A DNA stretch of 64,000 nt from VAXT01 sp963850415. Lineage in GTDB: Bacteria; Actinomycetota; Thermoleophilia; Gaiellales; Gaiellaceae. The stretch covers positions 1,116,001-1,180,000 of the forward strand of contig CAWKLE010000003.1 of the NCBI GenBank assembly GCA_963850415.1, given 5' to 3'. The notes under the pieces were generated by a model, which saw only the letters and a list, made by a program, of their open reading frames with translations, made no database searches and was not told the origin of the DNA. The first letter of the stretch is position 1; the number at the start of each line of letters is the position of its first letter. Positions 15,120 through 23,484 of this stretch are shown here, one piece after another. The position numbers were made by a program, and so were the translations under genes.

Positions 15120-15272
15120 GTGAGGTTGCGTTTCTGGCTGAGGTCGCTCTTCCGCCGTCCGCAGGTCGATGACTGGGGCGAAGCACGAAAGGCCGCGACA
15201 GAGTCGAAAGAGGAGGCTCTTCGTGGGCGGGCGAGCGGCTCGAACGACTTGACCTCCCGACCGAGGGTCTGA
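15120..15272 (+). CDS. Possible small basic protein from a leaderless transcript
   Basis: A 50-residue frame starting with GTG: an amphipathic, arginine-rich N-terminus (VRLRFWLRSLFRRPQ) followed by a charged section (DDWGEARKAATESKEEALRG). The possible promoter CTGACT/TAGACT upstream ends six bases before the GTG, the same geometry seen for many real genes here, which is the main reason to list it. There is no homologue I recognise and codon evidence over 50 codons is weak. It may be non-coding. Confidence 0.3.
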   Translation: MRLRFWLRSLFRRPQVDDWGEARKAATESKEEALRGRASGSNDLTSRPRV

Positions 15273-15303
15273 CCTCTCACTAGGTTCAGGCGCTGACGGC
15301 GAA

Positions 15304-16041
15304 CTACGCCGGGAGCAGGAAGCCGCCGTCCACGACCAGGACGTGGCCGCGGATCATCTCCGCCTCGGGGGAGCAGAGGAAGACGACGGCGTTCGCGATG
15401 TCCTCTGCCGTGACGAGCCGGCCCGCGGGCGTGCGCTGTTGGCCCCACTCGAGCATCTGCTCCTTCTGCGGGAAGTACTGGAGCGCCTCGGTGTCGACGA
15501 CCCCGCCGGAGACCGCGTTCACCCGGATTCCGCGCGGCGCGAGCTCGACCGCGAGGTAGCGGACGAGGGACTCGAGGGCGGCCTTGGACGTCCCGACGAG
15601 CACGTAGTCGGTGAGGACGCGCGTAGAGCCGAGGCTCGAGATGCCGACGATCGAGCTCCCCTCGGGCATCTGCGGCGCCGCTGCGCGGGCGAGCGAGAGC
15701 AGCGCGCGGGCGTTGGCGGCGAGCGTCCAGTCCCAGTGCTTGTCCTCGGTCTCGAGCGCGGGGCGGATCACTCCGGTCGCCGCGTTGTGGACGAGCGCCT
15801 GGAGCGGCCCCAGCTCCGAGACTTCGCGGGCGACGCGCTCGGACGAGACGTTGCCGCGGACGAGCACGGGCTCGGCTCCTTTCGCGCGCAGCTCCTCGGC
15901 CGTCGCCTCCGCGGCGCGGTCGTTCCGCAGGTAGCCGATCGCCACGCGTGCCGCGCCGAGGTCGGCGAACCGCAGCGCGATCGCCTTGCCGATCCCTCGC
16001 GAGCCGCCCGTCACGAAGACGGTCGCGCCCTTCATGGTCAC
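15304..16041 (-). CDS. fabL: FabL-type enoyl-ACP reductase (SDR family)
   Basis: A 245-aa short-chain dehydrogenase whose signatures match enoyl-ACP reductase III (FabL) of Bacillus: TGGSRGIGKAIALRFADLG for NADPH binding, NAATGVIRPALE, KHWDWTLAANARALL, catalytic Tyr146 and Lys153 in a Y-x6-K spacing (DYVLVGTSKAALESLVRYLA), NAVSGGVVDTEALQYFP and MIRGHVLVVDGG. The Y-x6-K spacing, rather than the usual Y-x3-K, supports an enoyl reductase. It would carry out the last reduction of fatty-acid elongation. The GTG start at 16041 overlaps the stop of the upstream 90-aa gene; an ATG two codons later is an alternative. Confidence 0.82.
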   Translation of the reverse strand: MTMKGATVFVTGGSRGIGKAIALRFADLGAARVAIGYLRNDRAAEATAEELRAKGAEPVLVRGNVSSERVAREVSELGPLQALVHNAATGVIRPALETEDKHWDWTLAANARALLSLARAAAPQMPEGSSIVGISSLGSTRVLTDYVLVGTSKAALESLVRYLAVELAPRGIRVNAVSGGVVDTEALQYFPQKEQMLEWGQQRTPAGRLVTAEDIANAVVFLCSPEAEMIRGHVLVVDGGFLLPA

Positions 16042-16310
16042 CGCTTCAGCGGCTTGTCGGCCGGAGCGGCGCTCGGAATCTGCTCCCAGCCGAGCCGTGT
16101 CTCCGCCTCGCGCGGCCCGCCCTCGGCCTTGGACGAGGCGTGGCCGAGCCGGTCGAGCAGCTCCGCCTTCTCCTCGGCGTAGCGGCGCACCTCGTGATTC
16201 TCGGGCAGGTCCTCGACCAGTTCCAGGACCCGCGCGCGAAGCTGGTACGCGAAGTGCGGCGTCGCCGGACCGACGATCGCGTCGACGTCGTCTCTGGTCG
16301 GACCGGCCAC
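16038..16310 (-). CDS. Small protein of unknown function upstream of fabL
   Basis: A 90-aa soluble helical protein (GPTRDDVDAIVGPATPHFAY, LELVEDLPENHEVRRYAEEK). No recognised domain. Its stop overlaps the fabL start (GTGA), so the two are coupled. The GTG start at 16310 has TACGCT (16323-16318) ending seven bases before it and no Shine-Dalgarno, so it probably begins a leaderless transcript that also carries fabL. Confidence 0.65.
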   Translation of the reverse strand: MAGPTRDDVDAIVGPATPHFAYQLRARVLELVEDLPENHEVRRYAEEKAELLDRLGHASSKAEGGPREAETRLGWEQIPSAAPADKPLKR

Positions 16311-16317
16311 GGCGGGA

Positions 16318-16335
16318 AGCGTAGTGGACTACGGT
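16318..16335. promoter_or_regulatory. Divergent leaderless promoters, fabL operon and EamA transporter
   Basis: Minus-strand TACGCT (16323-16318) ends seven bases before the GTG at 16310. Plus-strand TACGGT (16330-16335) ends six bases before the GTG at 16342. The two hexamers are six bases apart. Confidence 0.45.
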
Positions 16336-16341
16336 CTCGCG

Positions 16342-17232
16342 GTGCGCCGGGCGTCAGCAGCCGACCTGATGCTGCTGCTGACCGTCACCATCTGGGCGCT
16401 CAACTTCACGGTCTCGAAGTACATCCTCGACGCCGGCCTGCGCCCGCTCCCGTACTCGTCGCTCCGCTACACGGCCGCGGCGCTCGTGTTCGTGGCGTTC
16501 ACGTTCCCGCGCGAGCGCTCTCTGCGGATCGCCCGCGGCGACCTGCCACTGGTCGTGCTCGCGGTCGTCCTGCTGCTCGTGAACCAGCTCAGCTTCGTGT
16601 TCGCGCTCGACCTGACGACGGCGACGACGGCGGCGCTCCTCTTCGGGACACTGCCGATCTTCACGGCGCTCATCTCGCGCCTCGTCGGGATCGAGCGGCT
16701 CGGGCGGCGCTTCTGGATCGCCGCCTCGCTCTCGTTCGCGGGCGTGATCCTCGTCACCGCGGGCTCCGGGAAGAGCGTCTCGGCGAACCTCGGTGGCGAC
16801 CTGCTCGCGGTGCTCGGGGCCGCGACCTGGGGCGGGTACTCGGTCGTCGTGGCGCCGCTGATGCAGCGCTACTCCCCGTTTCGGCTGAGCGCCGTCTTCC
16901 TCAGCGTCGTCTCCGTCCCGCTCCTGCTGCTCGCCGCGCCGCAGCTCGGAGACCAGAGCTTCGACATCGGCACGCTCGCCTGGGTCGGCTTCGTCTTCGC
17001 CGTGCTCGGCCCGCTCGTGCTGACGAACCTGCTCTGGTTCACGGCGATCGACCGGGTCGGGCCTTCGCGCGCATCGGTCTTCGCCAACCTCCAGCCGTTC
17101 TTCGCGGCGATCATCGCGCTCCTGCTCCTCGACGAGCGCCTGACCTGGGTTCAGGTCGTGGGCGGGCTGGCGATCGCGGCCGGGATCGTCATCTCCCGGG
17201 AACGCCGGCCGCCGCTCGGGCCTGCGGAGTGA
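16342..17232 (+). CDS. EamA/DMT-family transporter
   Basis: A 296-aa inner-membrane protein with ten hydrophobic segments in two EamA repeats (LMLLLTVTIWALNFTVSKYI opens the first, LLAVLGAATWGGYSVVVAPL the second). The family exports metabolites or amino acids; substrate is not predictable. An in-frame GTG also exists at 16324, but the GTG at 16342 is preferred: it has TACGGT ending six bases upstream and places the first membrane helix about 13 residues from the N-terminus, normal for the family. No SD precedes either. Confidence 0.85.
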   Translation: MRRASAADLMLLLTVTIWALNFTVSKYILDAGLRPLPYSSLRYTAAALVFVAFTFPRERSLRIARGDLPLVVLAVVLLLVNQLSFVFALDLTTATTAALLFGTLPIFTALISRLVGIERLGRRFWIAASLSFAGVILVTAGSGKSVSANLGGDLLAVLGAATWGGYSVVVAPLMQRYSPFRLSAVFLSVVSVPLLLLAAPQLGDQSFDIGTLAWVGFVFAVLGPLVLTNLLWFTAIDRVGPSRASVFANLQPFFAAIIALLLLDERLTWVQVVGGLAIAAGIVISRERRPPLGPAE

Positions 17233-17262
17233 GGGCGAGACCAGCGGGTACGTTTAGAAGCA

Positions 17263-18789
17263 GTGGCTTCGTTACGTGCTCGTCTCGCTCGGAAGCCGCC
17301 CGGATATCGCTTCACCATCGGACGTGTCCTGGCGATCTATGGCGCGATCATGGTCGCGCTGCTCCTCGCCGCGCTCGACCAGACGATCGTCGCCACCGCG
17401 CTGCCGCACATCGTCGCCGACATCGGAGGGCTCGAGAGCTACTCGTGGGTGATCACCGCCTACGTGCTCGCGATGGCGGTCACCGTTCCGTTGTACGGGA
17501 AGCTCGGCGACATCCACGGGCGGCGCCTGCTGTACATCGTCGCGATCTCGATCTTCCTCTTCGGCTCCGTCCTCTGCGGGCTCTCGCAGAGCATGGGCCA
17601 GCTGGTCGCGGCCCGCGCCGTGCAGGGCACGGGGGCCGGGGGCCTGTTCGCCCTCGCGATCGCGACCGTCGGCGTCATCGTCCCGCCGCGCGATCGGGGT
17701 CGCTACCAGGGCCTGATCGGCGCGACGTTCGCGGCCGGCTCGATCATCGGCCCCGCGCTCGGCGGCCTGATCGTCGACCACACGACCTGGCGCTGGGTGT
17801 TCTACGTCAACCTGCCCGTCGGCGCGGCCGCCCTGGTCGTGATCGCGATCGCGATCCCGAAGCGGACGGAGCGCCGCGAGCACTCGCTCGACCTGCTCGG
17901 GGCGACGCTGCTCGCGATCGGGACGAGCTCGTTCCTGCTCGGGCTCGTCTGGGGTGGCGAGACGCATCCGTGGGGCTCGACGCAGGTGCTCGGGGCGTTC
18001 GCGATCGCGCTCTTCTCGCTGACGGCGTTCGTGTTCGTCGAGCGCAGGGCGAAGGAGCCGATCCTGCCGTTCGAGTTCCTGCGCAACCCGATCGTCGCCG
18101 CGGGCGTGGCCTCGGTCGGCCTGTCGGCGATGGCGATGGTCGGAACGATCGCCTTCGTCCCGCTCTTCGTCCAGGGAGTGATCGGCACGTCGGCCACCTC
18201 CTCTGGCGTCGTGCTGACCCCGTTCATGCTCGGAGCGGTCACCGCGAGCGCCATCTCCGGCCAGTGGATCTCCCGGAGCGGCCACTACCGGCCGAACGCG
18301 CTCGCGGGGCCGGTCGTGCTCGCGACGGGGCTCTTCCTGCTCTCCCGGATGGACACGTCGACGACCAACGCGCAGGCGGCCGCGTACATGGTCGTGGCCG
18401 GCGTCGGGCTCGGGATGATGATGCAGGTCTTCGTGGTCGCGGTCCAGAACCAGGTCCCGATGCGGGCGATGGGGTCGGCCACGGCCTTGACGCAGTCCGC
18501 GCGCGCGATCGGTGCGACGCTCGGCGTGACCTTCATGGGCGTGATCGTCAACCACGGGCTGCCGGCGGGATCGCACCTCGACCGTGGATCGGTGCACCGC
18601 CTGCCGCCGAACCTGCGGGAGTCGCTCGCGAACGCGCTGCAGCCGGCGTTCCTCGCGGCGTCGCTGCTCTGCCTCGTCACGCTCGTGATCGTGGCGCTGT
18701 GGCTGAAGCAGGTCCCGCTCCGCGAGGAGGTCGACTCGCCCCCGGCGGAGCCGGTCTCGCCGAGCGTTTCTCCGCAGAGAGCGCGTTAA
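17263..18789 (+). CDS. DHA2-family MFS drug efflux transporter (EmrB/QacA type)
   Basis: A 508-aa proton-driven multidrug exporter with 14 predicted helices. It shows the DHA2 motif LLAALDQTIVATALPHI (about 32-48), motif A YGKLGDIHGRRLLY, motif B AARAVQGTGAGGLFAL and motif C GPALGGLIVDH. The start is GTG at 17263 with TACGTT eight bases upstream. It lies only nine bases before hpd on the same strand, but hpd has its own -10. Substrate unknown. Confidence 0.93.
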   Translation: MASLRARLARKPPGYRFTIGRVLAIYGAIMVALLLAALDQTIVATALPHIVADIGGLESYSWVITAYVLAMAVTVPLYGKLGDIHGRRLLYIVAISIFLFGSVLCGLSQSMGQLVAARAVQGTGAGGLFALAIATVGVIVPPRDRGRYQGLIGATFAAGSIIGPALGGLIVDHTTWRWVFYVNLPVGAAALVVIAIAIPKRTERREHSLDLLGATLLAIGTSSFLLGLVWGGETHPWGSTQVLGAFAIALFSLTAFVFVERRAKEPILPFEFLRNPIVAAGVASVGLSAMAMVGTIAFVPLFVQGVIGTSATSSGVVLTPFMLGAVTASAISGQWISRSGHYRPNALAGPVVLATGLFLLSRMDTSTTNAQAAAYMVVAGVGLGMMMQVFVVAVQNQVPMRAMGSATALTQSARAIGATLGVTFMGVIVNHGLPAGSHLDRGSVHRLPPNLRESLANALQPAFLAASLLCLVTLVIVALWLKQVPLREEVDSPPAEPVSPSVSPQRAR

Positions 18790-18792
18790 GAT
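18787..18792 (+). promoter_or_regulatory. Leaderless -10 hexamer of hpd
   Basis: TAAGAT ends six bases before the GTG at 18799 and overlaps the stop of the preceding MFS gene. No Shine-Dalgarno is present. Confidence 0.5.
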
Positions 18793-18798
18793 CAGTTT

Positions 18799-19899
18799 GT
18801 GAGCTCGACCGACTTCATGCCCATCAAGGGGTGGGACCACCTCGAGCTGTACGTGGGCAACGCGAAACAGGCGACGTACTTTTACGAGCGGGCGTTCGGG
18901 TTCACGCAGACCGCGTACGCCGGGCCGGAAACGGGGATCCGCGACCGCGCCTCGTACGTCCTCGACCAGAACGGCATCCGGCTCGTGGTCACCAGCGGCC
19001 TCCGCCCGGACAGCGAGATCACCCGCTTCGCGTGCTCGCACGGCGACGGCGTGAAGGACGTCGCGCTCACGGTGCCGAGCGCGACCGAGGCGTACCGGCA
19101 GGCGGTGCAGCGCGGCGCGAGGAGCGTCGTCGAGCCGCACTGGGTTGAAGACGACTTCGGCCGCGTCGAGCTCGCAGCGATCGCGACGTACGGCGAGAAC
19201 ATCCACACGTTCGTGAATCGCGACGACTACGCCGGCCCGTATCTCCCGGGCTACACGTCGACGACCGAGAACGGCTCGCCCGCGACCGGCATCGGACTGC
19301 AGGTGATCGACCACGTCGTCGGAAATGTCGAGCTCGGGCGCATGGACCACTGGGTCGAGTTCTACGAGCGGTCGTTCGGCATGACCGAGCTGATCCACTT
19401 CTCGGACGAGGCGATCTCGACCGAGTACTCGGCGCTGATGTCGAAGGTGATGATGGACGGCGAGGGCAAGATCAAGTTCCCGATCAACGAGCCCGCCGAG
19501 GGCAAGCGGAAGAGCCAGATCGAGGAGTACCTCGACTTCTACGGCGGGCCGGGAGTGCAGCACGTGGCGCTCGCCACGGACGACATCGTCGGAACGGTGC
19601 AGGAGCTCGAGGAGCGCGGGCTGCGGTTCCTCAAGACGCCCACCGCGTACTACGACGACCTGGAGGACCGCGTCGGCGAGATCGACGTGGCCTACGACGA
19701 CCTTCGTCGCCTGGGCATCCTCGCCGACCGCGACGAGGAGGGGTACCTGCTTCAGATCTTCACGAAGACCGCGCAGGATCGGCCGACGCTCTTCTTCGAG
19801 ATCATCGAGCGCCACGGCTCGCGCGGGTTTGGAGAAGGCAATTTCAAGGCATTGTTCGAGGCGATCGAACGCGAACAGGCCTTGCGGGGCAATCTCTAA
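18799..19899 (+). CDS. hpd: 4-Hydroxyphenylpyruvate dioxygenase
   Basis: Fe(II) dioxygenase that converts 4-hydroxyphenylpyruvate to homogentisate, the second step of tyrosine breakdown. 366 aa, normal length, two VOC-type halves. The iron ligands can be placed at His172 (VIDHVVGNV), His255 (GVQHVALAT) and Glu334 (LFFEIIERHG). The C-terminal GFGEGNFKALFEAIEREQ is the conserved gating helix. Homogentisate dioxygenase and an FAH-family hydrolase lie downstream on the same strand, so the pathway is clustered, though a CDF transporter and a small membrane protein are in between. Confidence 0.96.
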   Translation: MSSTDFMPIKGWDHLELYVGNAKQATYFYERAFGFTQTAYAGPETGIRDRASYVLDQNGIRLVVTSGLRPDSEITRFACSHGDGVKDVALTVPSATEAYRQAVQRGARSVVEPHWVEDDFGRVELAAIATYGENIHTFVNRDDYAGPYLPGYTSTTENGSPATGIGLQVIDHVVGNVELGRMDHWVEFYERSFGMTELIHFSDEAISTEYSALMSKVMMDGEGKIKFPINEPAEGKRKSQIEEYLDFYGGPGVQHVALATDDIVGTVQELEERGLRFLKTPTAYYDDLEDRVGEIDVAYDDLRRLGILADRDEEGYLLQIFTKTAQDRPTLFFEIIERHGSRGFGEGNFKALFEAIEREQALRGNL

Positions 19900-19917
19900 C
19901 GCGAGAGGAGACAGCTG

Positions 19918-20046
19918 GTGGGCATAGGAGCAGTCCTCATCATCCTCGGGATCATCCTCGGCTTCGTCTGGAGCTGGGTGATCGGGATCATCCTGATCAT
20001 TCTCGGCCTCCTCTTCGGCGGGTTCCGCCGAGGCCGCTGGTACTAA
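19918..20046 (+). CDS. Very small hydrophobic membrane protein
   Basis: A 42-aa protein made almost entirely of two hydrophobic runs (GIGAVLIILGIILGFVWSWV and IGIILIILGLLFGGF) ending in a basic RRGRWY tail. It starts with GTG at 19918 and has AGAGGAG (19904-19910) seven bases upstream, a good Shine-Dalgarno, which supports it as a real gene. It follows hpd by 18 bases and is probably co-transcribed. No family is recognised; similar tiny actinobacterial proteins exist without known function. Confidence 0.65.
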   Translation: MGIGAVLIILGIILGFVWSWVIGIILIILGLLFGGFRRGRWY

Positions 20047-20062
20047 CTCGAATCTGACTCCG

Positions 20063-20068
20063 TAGCCT
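20063..20068 (+). promoter_or_regulatory. Leaderless -10 hexamer of the CDF transporter
   Basis: TAGCCT ends seven bases before the ATG at 20076; no Shine-Dalgarno site precedes the start. Confidence 0.45.
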
Positions 20069-20075
20069 TCGCGGG

Positions 20076-21434
20076 ATGAGCCCGCAACGGCGCACTGCTC
20101 TCGTCTCCGTAGTCGCCGCCTGCGTGCTCATCTCGCTGAAGCTCGGCACCGGGCTCGCGAGCGGGAGCCTCGGCCTCGTCTCGGAGGCGGTGCACTCCGG
20201 GACCGATCTCGTCGCTGCGCTGCTGACCCTGTTCGCCGTCGGCGTCTCGGGGAGGCCGGCGGATCGCGGGCACCCGTACGGACACGGCAAGGCGGAGCAT
20301 CTCGCGGCGCTCGGGGAGGCGGGCTTCCTCGCGCTCGCGAGCCTGTACATCTCGTACCGGTCGCTCGCGGTGCTCGTCGGCTCGGCCGATTCGAACGTGA
20401 ACCCCGTCTGGTACGCGTTCGTCGTCGTCCTGATCGTGATCGCCGTGGACGCGAGCCGGGCGACGGTGTCGCTTCGCGCCTCGCGCCGCTACCGCAGCCC
20501 CGCACTCGCCTCGAACGCGCTCCATTTCGCCAGCGACCTCGTCGGTTCGACTGCCGTTCTGCTCGGGCTGCTGCTAGCCCGCGCCGGCTGGCTGGAGGGG
20601 GACGCGGTCGCGGCGCTCTTCGTCGCGGTGCTGGTCCTGATCGCGGCCTACAGGCTCATGCGCCGCAACGTCGACGTCCTCATGGACCGGGTGCCGGCCG
20701 ACGCGGAGCGGGCTGCGCTTGCCGCGATCGAGCAGCTGGAGCCCGGCGTGCAGCTGCGGCGCCTGCGCATGCGGCAGGCCGCGGGGCGCCACTTCGCGGA
20801 CGTCGTCATCGGCGTCTCGCCGGATGCGGGCGTCGGTCAGGGTCATGCGGCCGCGGACGCCGTCGAGGCCGCCGTGCAGAGCGCTCTGCCCGAGAGCGAC
20901 GTCGTCGTCCACGTCGAGCCTGCGCCGGAAGACGCCGCCCTCCGGGAGCGGATCCTCGCCGCCGCGCTCACCGTGCCGCGCGTCCGGGAGATGCACAACA
21001 TCCGCGTCGTCTCGGTCGACGACGGGCTCCAGGTGGCGCTTCATCTCAAGCTGCCACCGGACCTGACCCTGGAGACGGCACACGAGGTGGCGTCGCAGGT
21101 CGAGCAGGCGATCGCCGATGCCGTCCCCGAGGTCGTCTCCGTGCAGACGCACCTCGAGCCGCTTCGTGAGCCGACCGCCGGGCGCGCCCTCGGGGGTGCG
21201 AACGTCGAGGCTGACACGGAGCGCATCAGGAGGATCGTCGCGGGTCGAACCGGGGCCCCTCCTCGCGAGGTCCGCTTCCTCCAGACCGAGGACGGGCTTG
21301 TCGCGTTCCTCACCCTCGGCCTCGATCCGGAGGTCACGCTCGCCGACGCGCACGCGCTCGCGAGCGAGGTCGAGGAAGACGTTCGCCGCGCCCTCCCCAG
21401 GCTCGCGGACGTTAGCGTGCACACCGAGCCGTGA
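20076..21434 (+). CDS. Cation diffusion facilitator with three tandem C-terminal modules
   Basis: A CDF metal/proton antiporter of the inner membrane. The two transport-site motifs are HSGTD (His40-Asp44) and HFASD (His150-Asp154), with the HPYGHGKAEH loop at 66-75 between helices 2 and 3. At 452 aa it is about 150 residues longer than usual. The extra length is explained by three similar cytoplasmic ferredoxin-like modules ending VVVHVEP (276-282), VQTHLEP (356-362) and VSVHTEP (446-452), instead of one. Zn/Mn/Fe specificity cannot be told. It lies between hpd and the FAH gene, with which its stop overlaps (GTGA). Confidence 0.88.
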   Translation: MSPQRRTALVSVVAACVLISLKLGTGLASGSLGLVSEAVHSGTDLVAALLTLFAVGVSGRPADRGHPYGHGKAEHLAALGEAGFLALASLYISYRSLAVLVGSADSNVNPVWYAFVVVLIVIAVDASRATVSLRASRRYRSPALASNALHFASDLVGSTAVLLGLLLARAGWLEGDAVAALFVAVLVLIAAYRLMRRNVDVLMDRVPADAERAALAAIEQLEPGVQLRRLRMRQAAGRHFADVVIGVSPDAGVGQGHAAADAVEAAVQSALPESDVVVHVEPAPEDAALRERILAAALTVPRVREMHNIRVVSVDDGLQVALHLKLPPDLTLETAHEVASQVEQAIADAVPEVVSVQTHLEPLREPTAGRALGGANVEADTERIRRIVAGRTGAPPREVRFLQTEDGLVAFLTLGLDPEVTLADAHALASEVEEDVRRALPRLADVSVHTEP

Positions 21435-22255
21435 AGTTGTGCATGTTCAGTCCGAAGGGCGCGGACCTCAAGCGAGGGTGGCCGGGGCGCGTCGACGGCG
21501 ACAAGGTCGTCCAGCTCGCCGCGCAGACGCTCCAGTCGTTCTTCGCCGGAGGCGGCCAGGCGCGCGAGCACGCCGAGTACGCGCTCGCCGATGTCGACCT
21601 GCGCCCGCCGGTGCTCTACCCGCCCGCGGTCCGGGACTTCTACGCCTTCGAGCAGCACGTCAAGACCGCGCGCGGCCTGCGAGGCCTCGAGATGGTGCCC
21701 GAGTGGTACGAGGTCCCGGCCTTCTACTTCACGAACCCGGCGGCGATCTACGGCCCCGAGGCGGAGATCCCGTACCCCGAGGGCACGAACGAGCTCGACT
21801 ACGAGCTCGAGGCCGCGGTCGTGATCGGGAAGGACGGCCAGATCGGCGGCTTCACGATCATGAACGACTGGTCCGCGCGTGACCTCCAGCGCCCCGAGAT
21901 GAAGATCGGCCTCGGCCCGTCGAAGGGCAAGGACTTCGCGACGAGCCTCGGCCCGTACGTCGTCACGCCCGACGAGCTGGGTGACCTGAAGCTCGAGATG
22001 CTCGCGCGCGTCAACGGCGAGGAGCGCTCGCGCGGGAACATGGGCGACATGCACCACTCGTGGGACGCGATCGTCGCGCACGCGGCGCGCAACACGCGCC
22101 TCCGGGCGGGCGACGTCCTCGGCTCGGGAACCGTCGGCACGGGCTGCATCCTCGAGCACGGCGACGGCCGCTGGCTCCAGCCGGGCGACGTCGTCGAGCT
22201 CGAGATCGAGCGGATCGGCGTGCTGCGGAACCGGGTCGGCCCGAAGCCGGCCTAG
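21431..22255 (+). CDS. Fumarylacetoacetate hydrolase-family protein
   Basis: A 274-aa member of the FAH superfamily. The core has FYAFEQHVKTAR, the metal-site region NELDYELEAAVVIGKDG (acidic ligands), FTIMNDWSARDLQ, GPSKGKDFATSLGPYVVT and DVLGSGTVGTGC. In this position, between hpd and hmgA, it most likely hydrolyses fumarylacetoacetate (or its isomer) to fumarate and acetoacetate, the end of tyrosine catabolism, although the family also includes other acylpyruvate hydrolases. GTG start at 21431 overlaps the CDF stop. It is shorter than eukaryotic FAH but normal for the bacterial type. Confidence 0.88.
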   Translation: MKLCMFSPKGADLKRGWPGRVDGDKVVQLAAQTLQSFFAGGGQAREHAEYALADVDLRPPVLYPPAVRDFYAFEQHVKTARGLRGLEMVPEWYEVPAFYFTNPAAIYGPEAEIPYPEGTNELDYELEAAVVIGKDGQIGGFTIMNDWSARDLQRPEMKIGLGPSKGKDFATSLGPYVVTPDELGDLKLEMLARVNGEERSRGNMGDMHHSWDAIVAHAARNTRLRAGDVLGSGTVGTGCILEHGDGRWLQPGDVVELEIERIGVLRNRVGPKPA

Positions 22256-22262
22256 GCTTCTT

Positions 22263-22268
22263 TATCCT
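22263..22268 (+). promoter_or_regulatory. Leaderless -10 hexamer of hmgA
   Basis: TATCCT ends eight bases before the ATG at 22277, downstream of the FAH stop. No Shine-Dalgarno is visible. Confidence 0.4.
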
Positions 22269-22276
22269 TCGGGCTG

Positions 22277-23484
22277 ATGCCGACGTACCAGAGCCGAGGC
22301 GAGGTCCCGCGGAAGCGCCACATCCAGTTCCGGGACAACGGGACCCTCCTCACCGAGGAGGTGATGGGCCTCGAGGGCTTCACGGGCAACGAGTCGATCC
22401 TGTACCACCTGATCTCGCCCTGCCGCGTGAAGGAGCTCGGCGCGTTCCAGCCGATCGAGCGCGAGGAGTGGGTGCCCGACGCGCACGCGCACCGCCACTT
22501 CAAGACCTTCGGCACCGAGCCCGAGGGCGACGAGGTCTCGGGACGCAAGCTGCTGATGTGGAACAACGACGTCGAGATCTCGCTCGTCCGCCCGAGCGAG
22601 ACGATGGACTACTTCTTCCGGAACGGCGAGGGCGACGAGGTCTACTTCGTCCACGAGGGCAGCGGGCACGCTTGCATACGACCTTCGGCGACGTGCCGTA
22701 CAGCGAGGGCGACTACGTCGTCATCCCACGCGGGACGACCTACCAGTTCGAGCCGTCAGGCCCGCAGCGCTACCTGCTCTTCGAGACGCCCGGCCTGATC
22801 GAGATCCCGAAGCGCTACCGGAACGAGTACGGCCAGCTGATGGAGCATGCGCCGTTCTACCACCGCGACATCCACCCGCCGACCGAGCTGAAGACCTATC
22901 GCGAGCGCGGCGACTTCAACCTCAAGATCCGGGTGCGCGACGGGTACCAGGACTACGTCATCGACTACCACCCGTTCGACGTCGTGGGCTGGGACGGCTA
23001 CCTCTATCCGTGGACGTTCAACATCAACGACTTCGAGCCGATCACGGGTCGCATCCACATGCCGCCGCCCTCGCACCAGACCTTCGCGGGGCCGAACTTC
23101 GTCATCTGCTCGTTCTGCCCGCGCAAGCTCGACTTCGACCCGCTGGCGATCCCGATCCCGTACCACCACTCGAACCTGCAGAGCGAGGAGATGATCTATT
23201 ACGTCGACGGGCAGTTCTCGTCGCGGAAAGGGATCGAGATCGGCTCCGTGACGCTGCACCCGTCGGGCATCCCGCACGGCCCGCAGCCGGGGCTCGCGGA
23301 GAAGTCGATCGGTGCGACGGAGACGCACGAGCTGGCGGTGATGTGCGACACGTTCCATCCGCTCAGGCTCTCGAAGCTCGCCCAGGAGCTCGACGACGGG
23401 AAGTACGCCTACTCGTGGTACGAGGAGCCGGGCGCGACGCACACGTACGACCAGGACCCGGCCGGGGCTACGTCTCACCTCTAG
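22277..23484 (+). CDS. hmgA: Homogentisate 1,2-dioxygenase (frameshifted)
   Basis: Iron dioxygenase that opens the ring of homogentisate to maleylacetoacetate. The first frame runs from ATG 22277 (YQSRGEVPRKRHIQFRDNG, DAHAHRHFKTFGTEPEG) to HEGSG near 22665, then the protein continues in another frame from LHTTFGDVPYSEGDYVVIP to the end. The shift equals two extra bases (or one missing) around 22660-22677. The iron-site region TLHPSGIPHGPQPG and THELAVMCDTFHPL is intact. Everything else is conserved, so assembly error or a very recent mutation is likely. Its end overlaps the convergent FAD monooxygenase by 17 bases. Confidence 0.88.

Noticed and set aside
17272..19815. 847-codon open frame on the minus strand opposite the MFS and hpd genes
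   Set aside because: Composition is His/Arg/Asp-rich low complexity and mirrors the coding frame of two well-supported genes.
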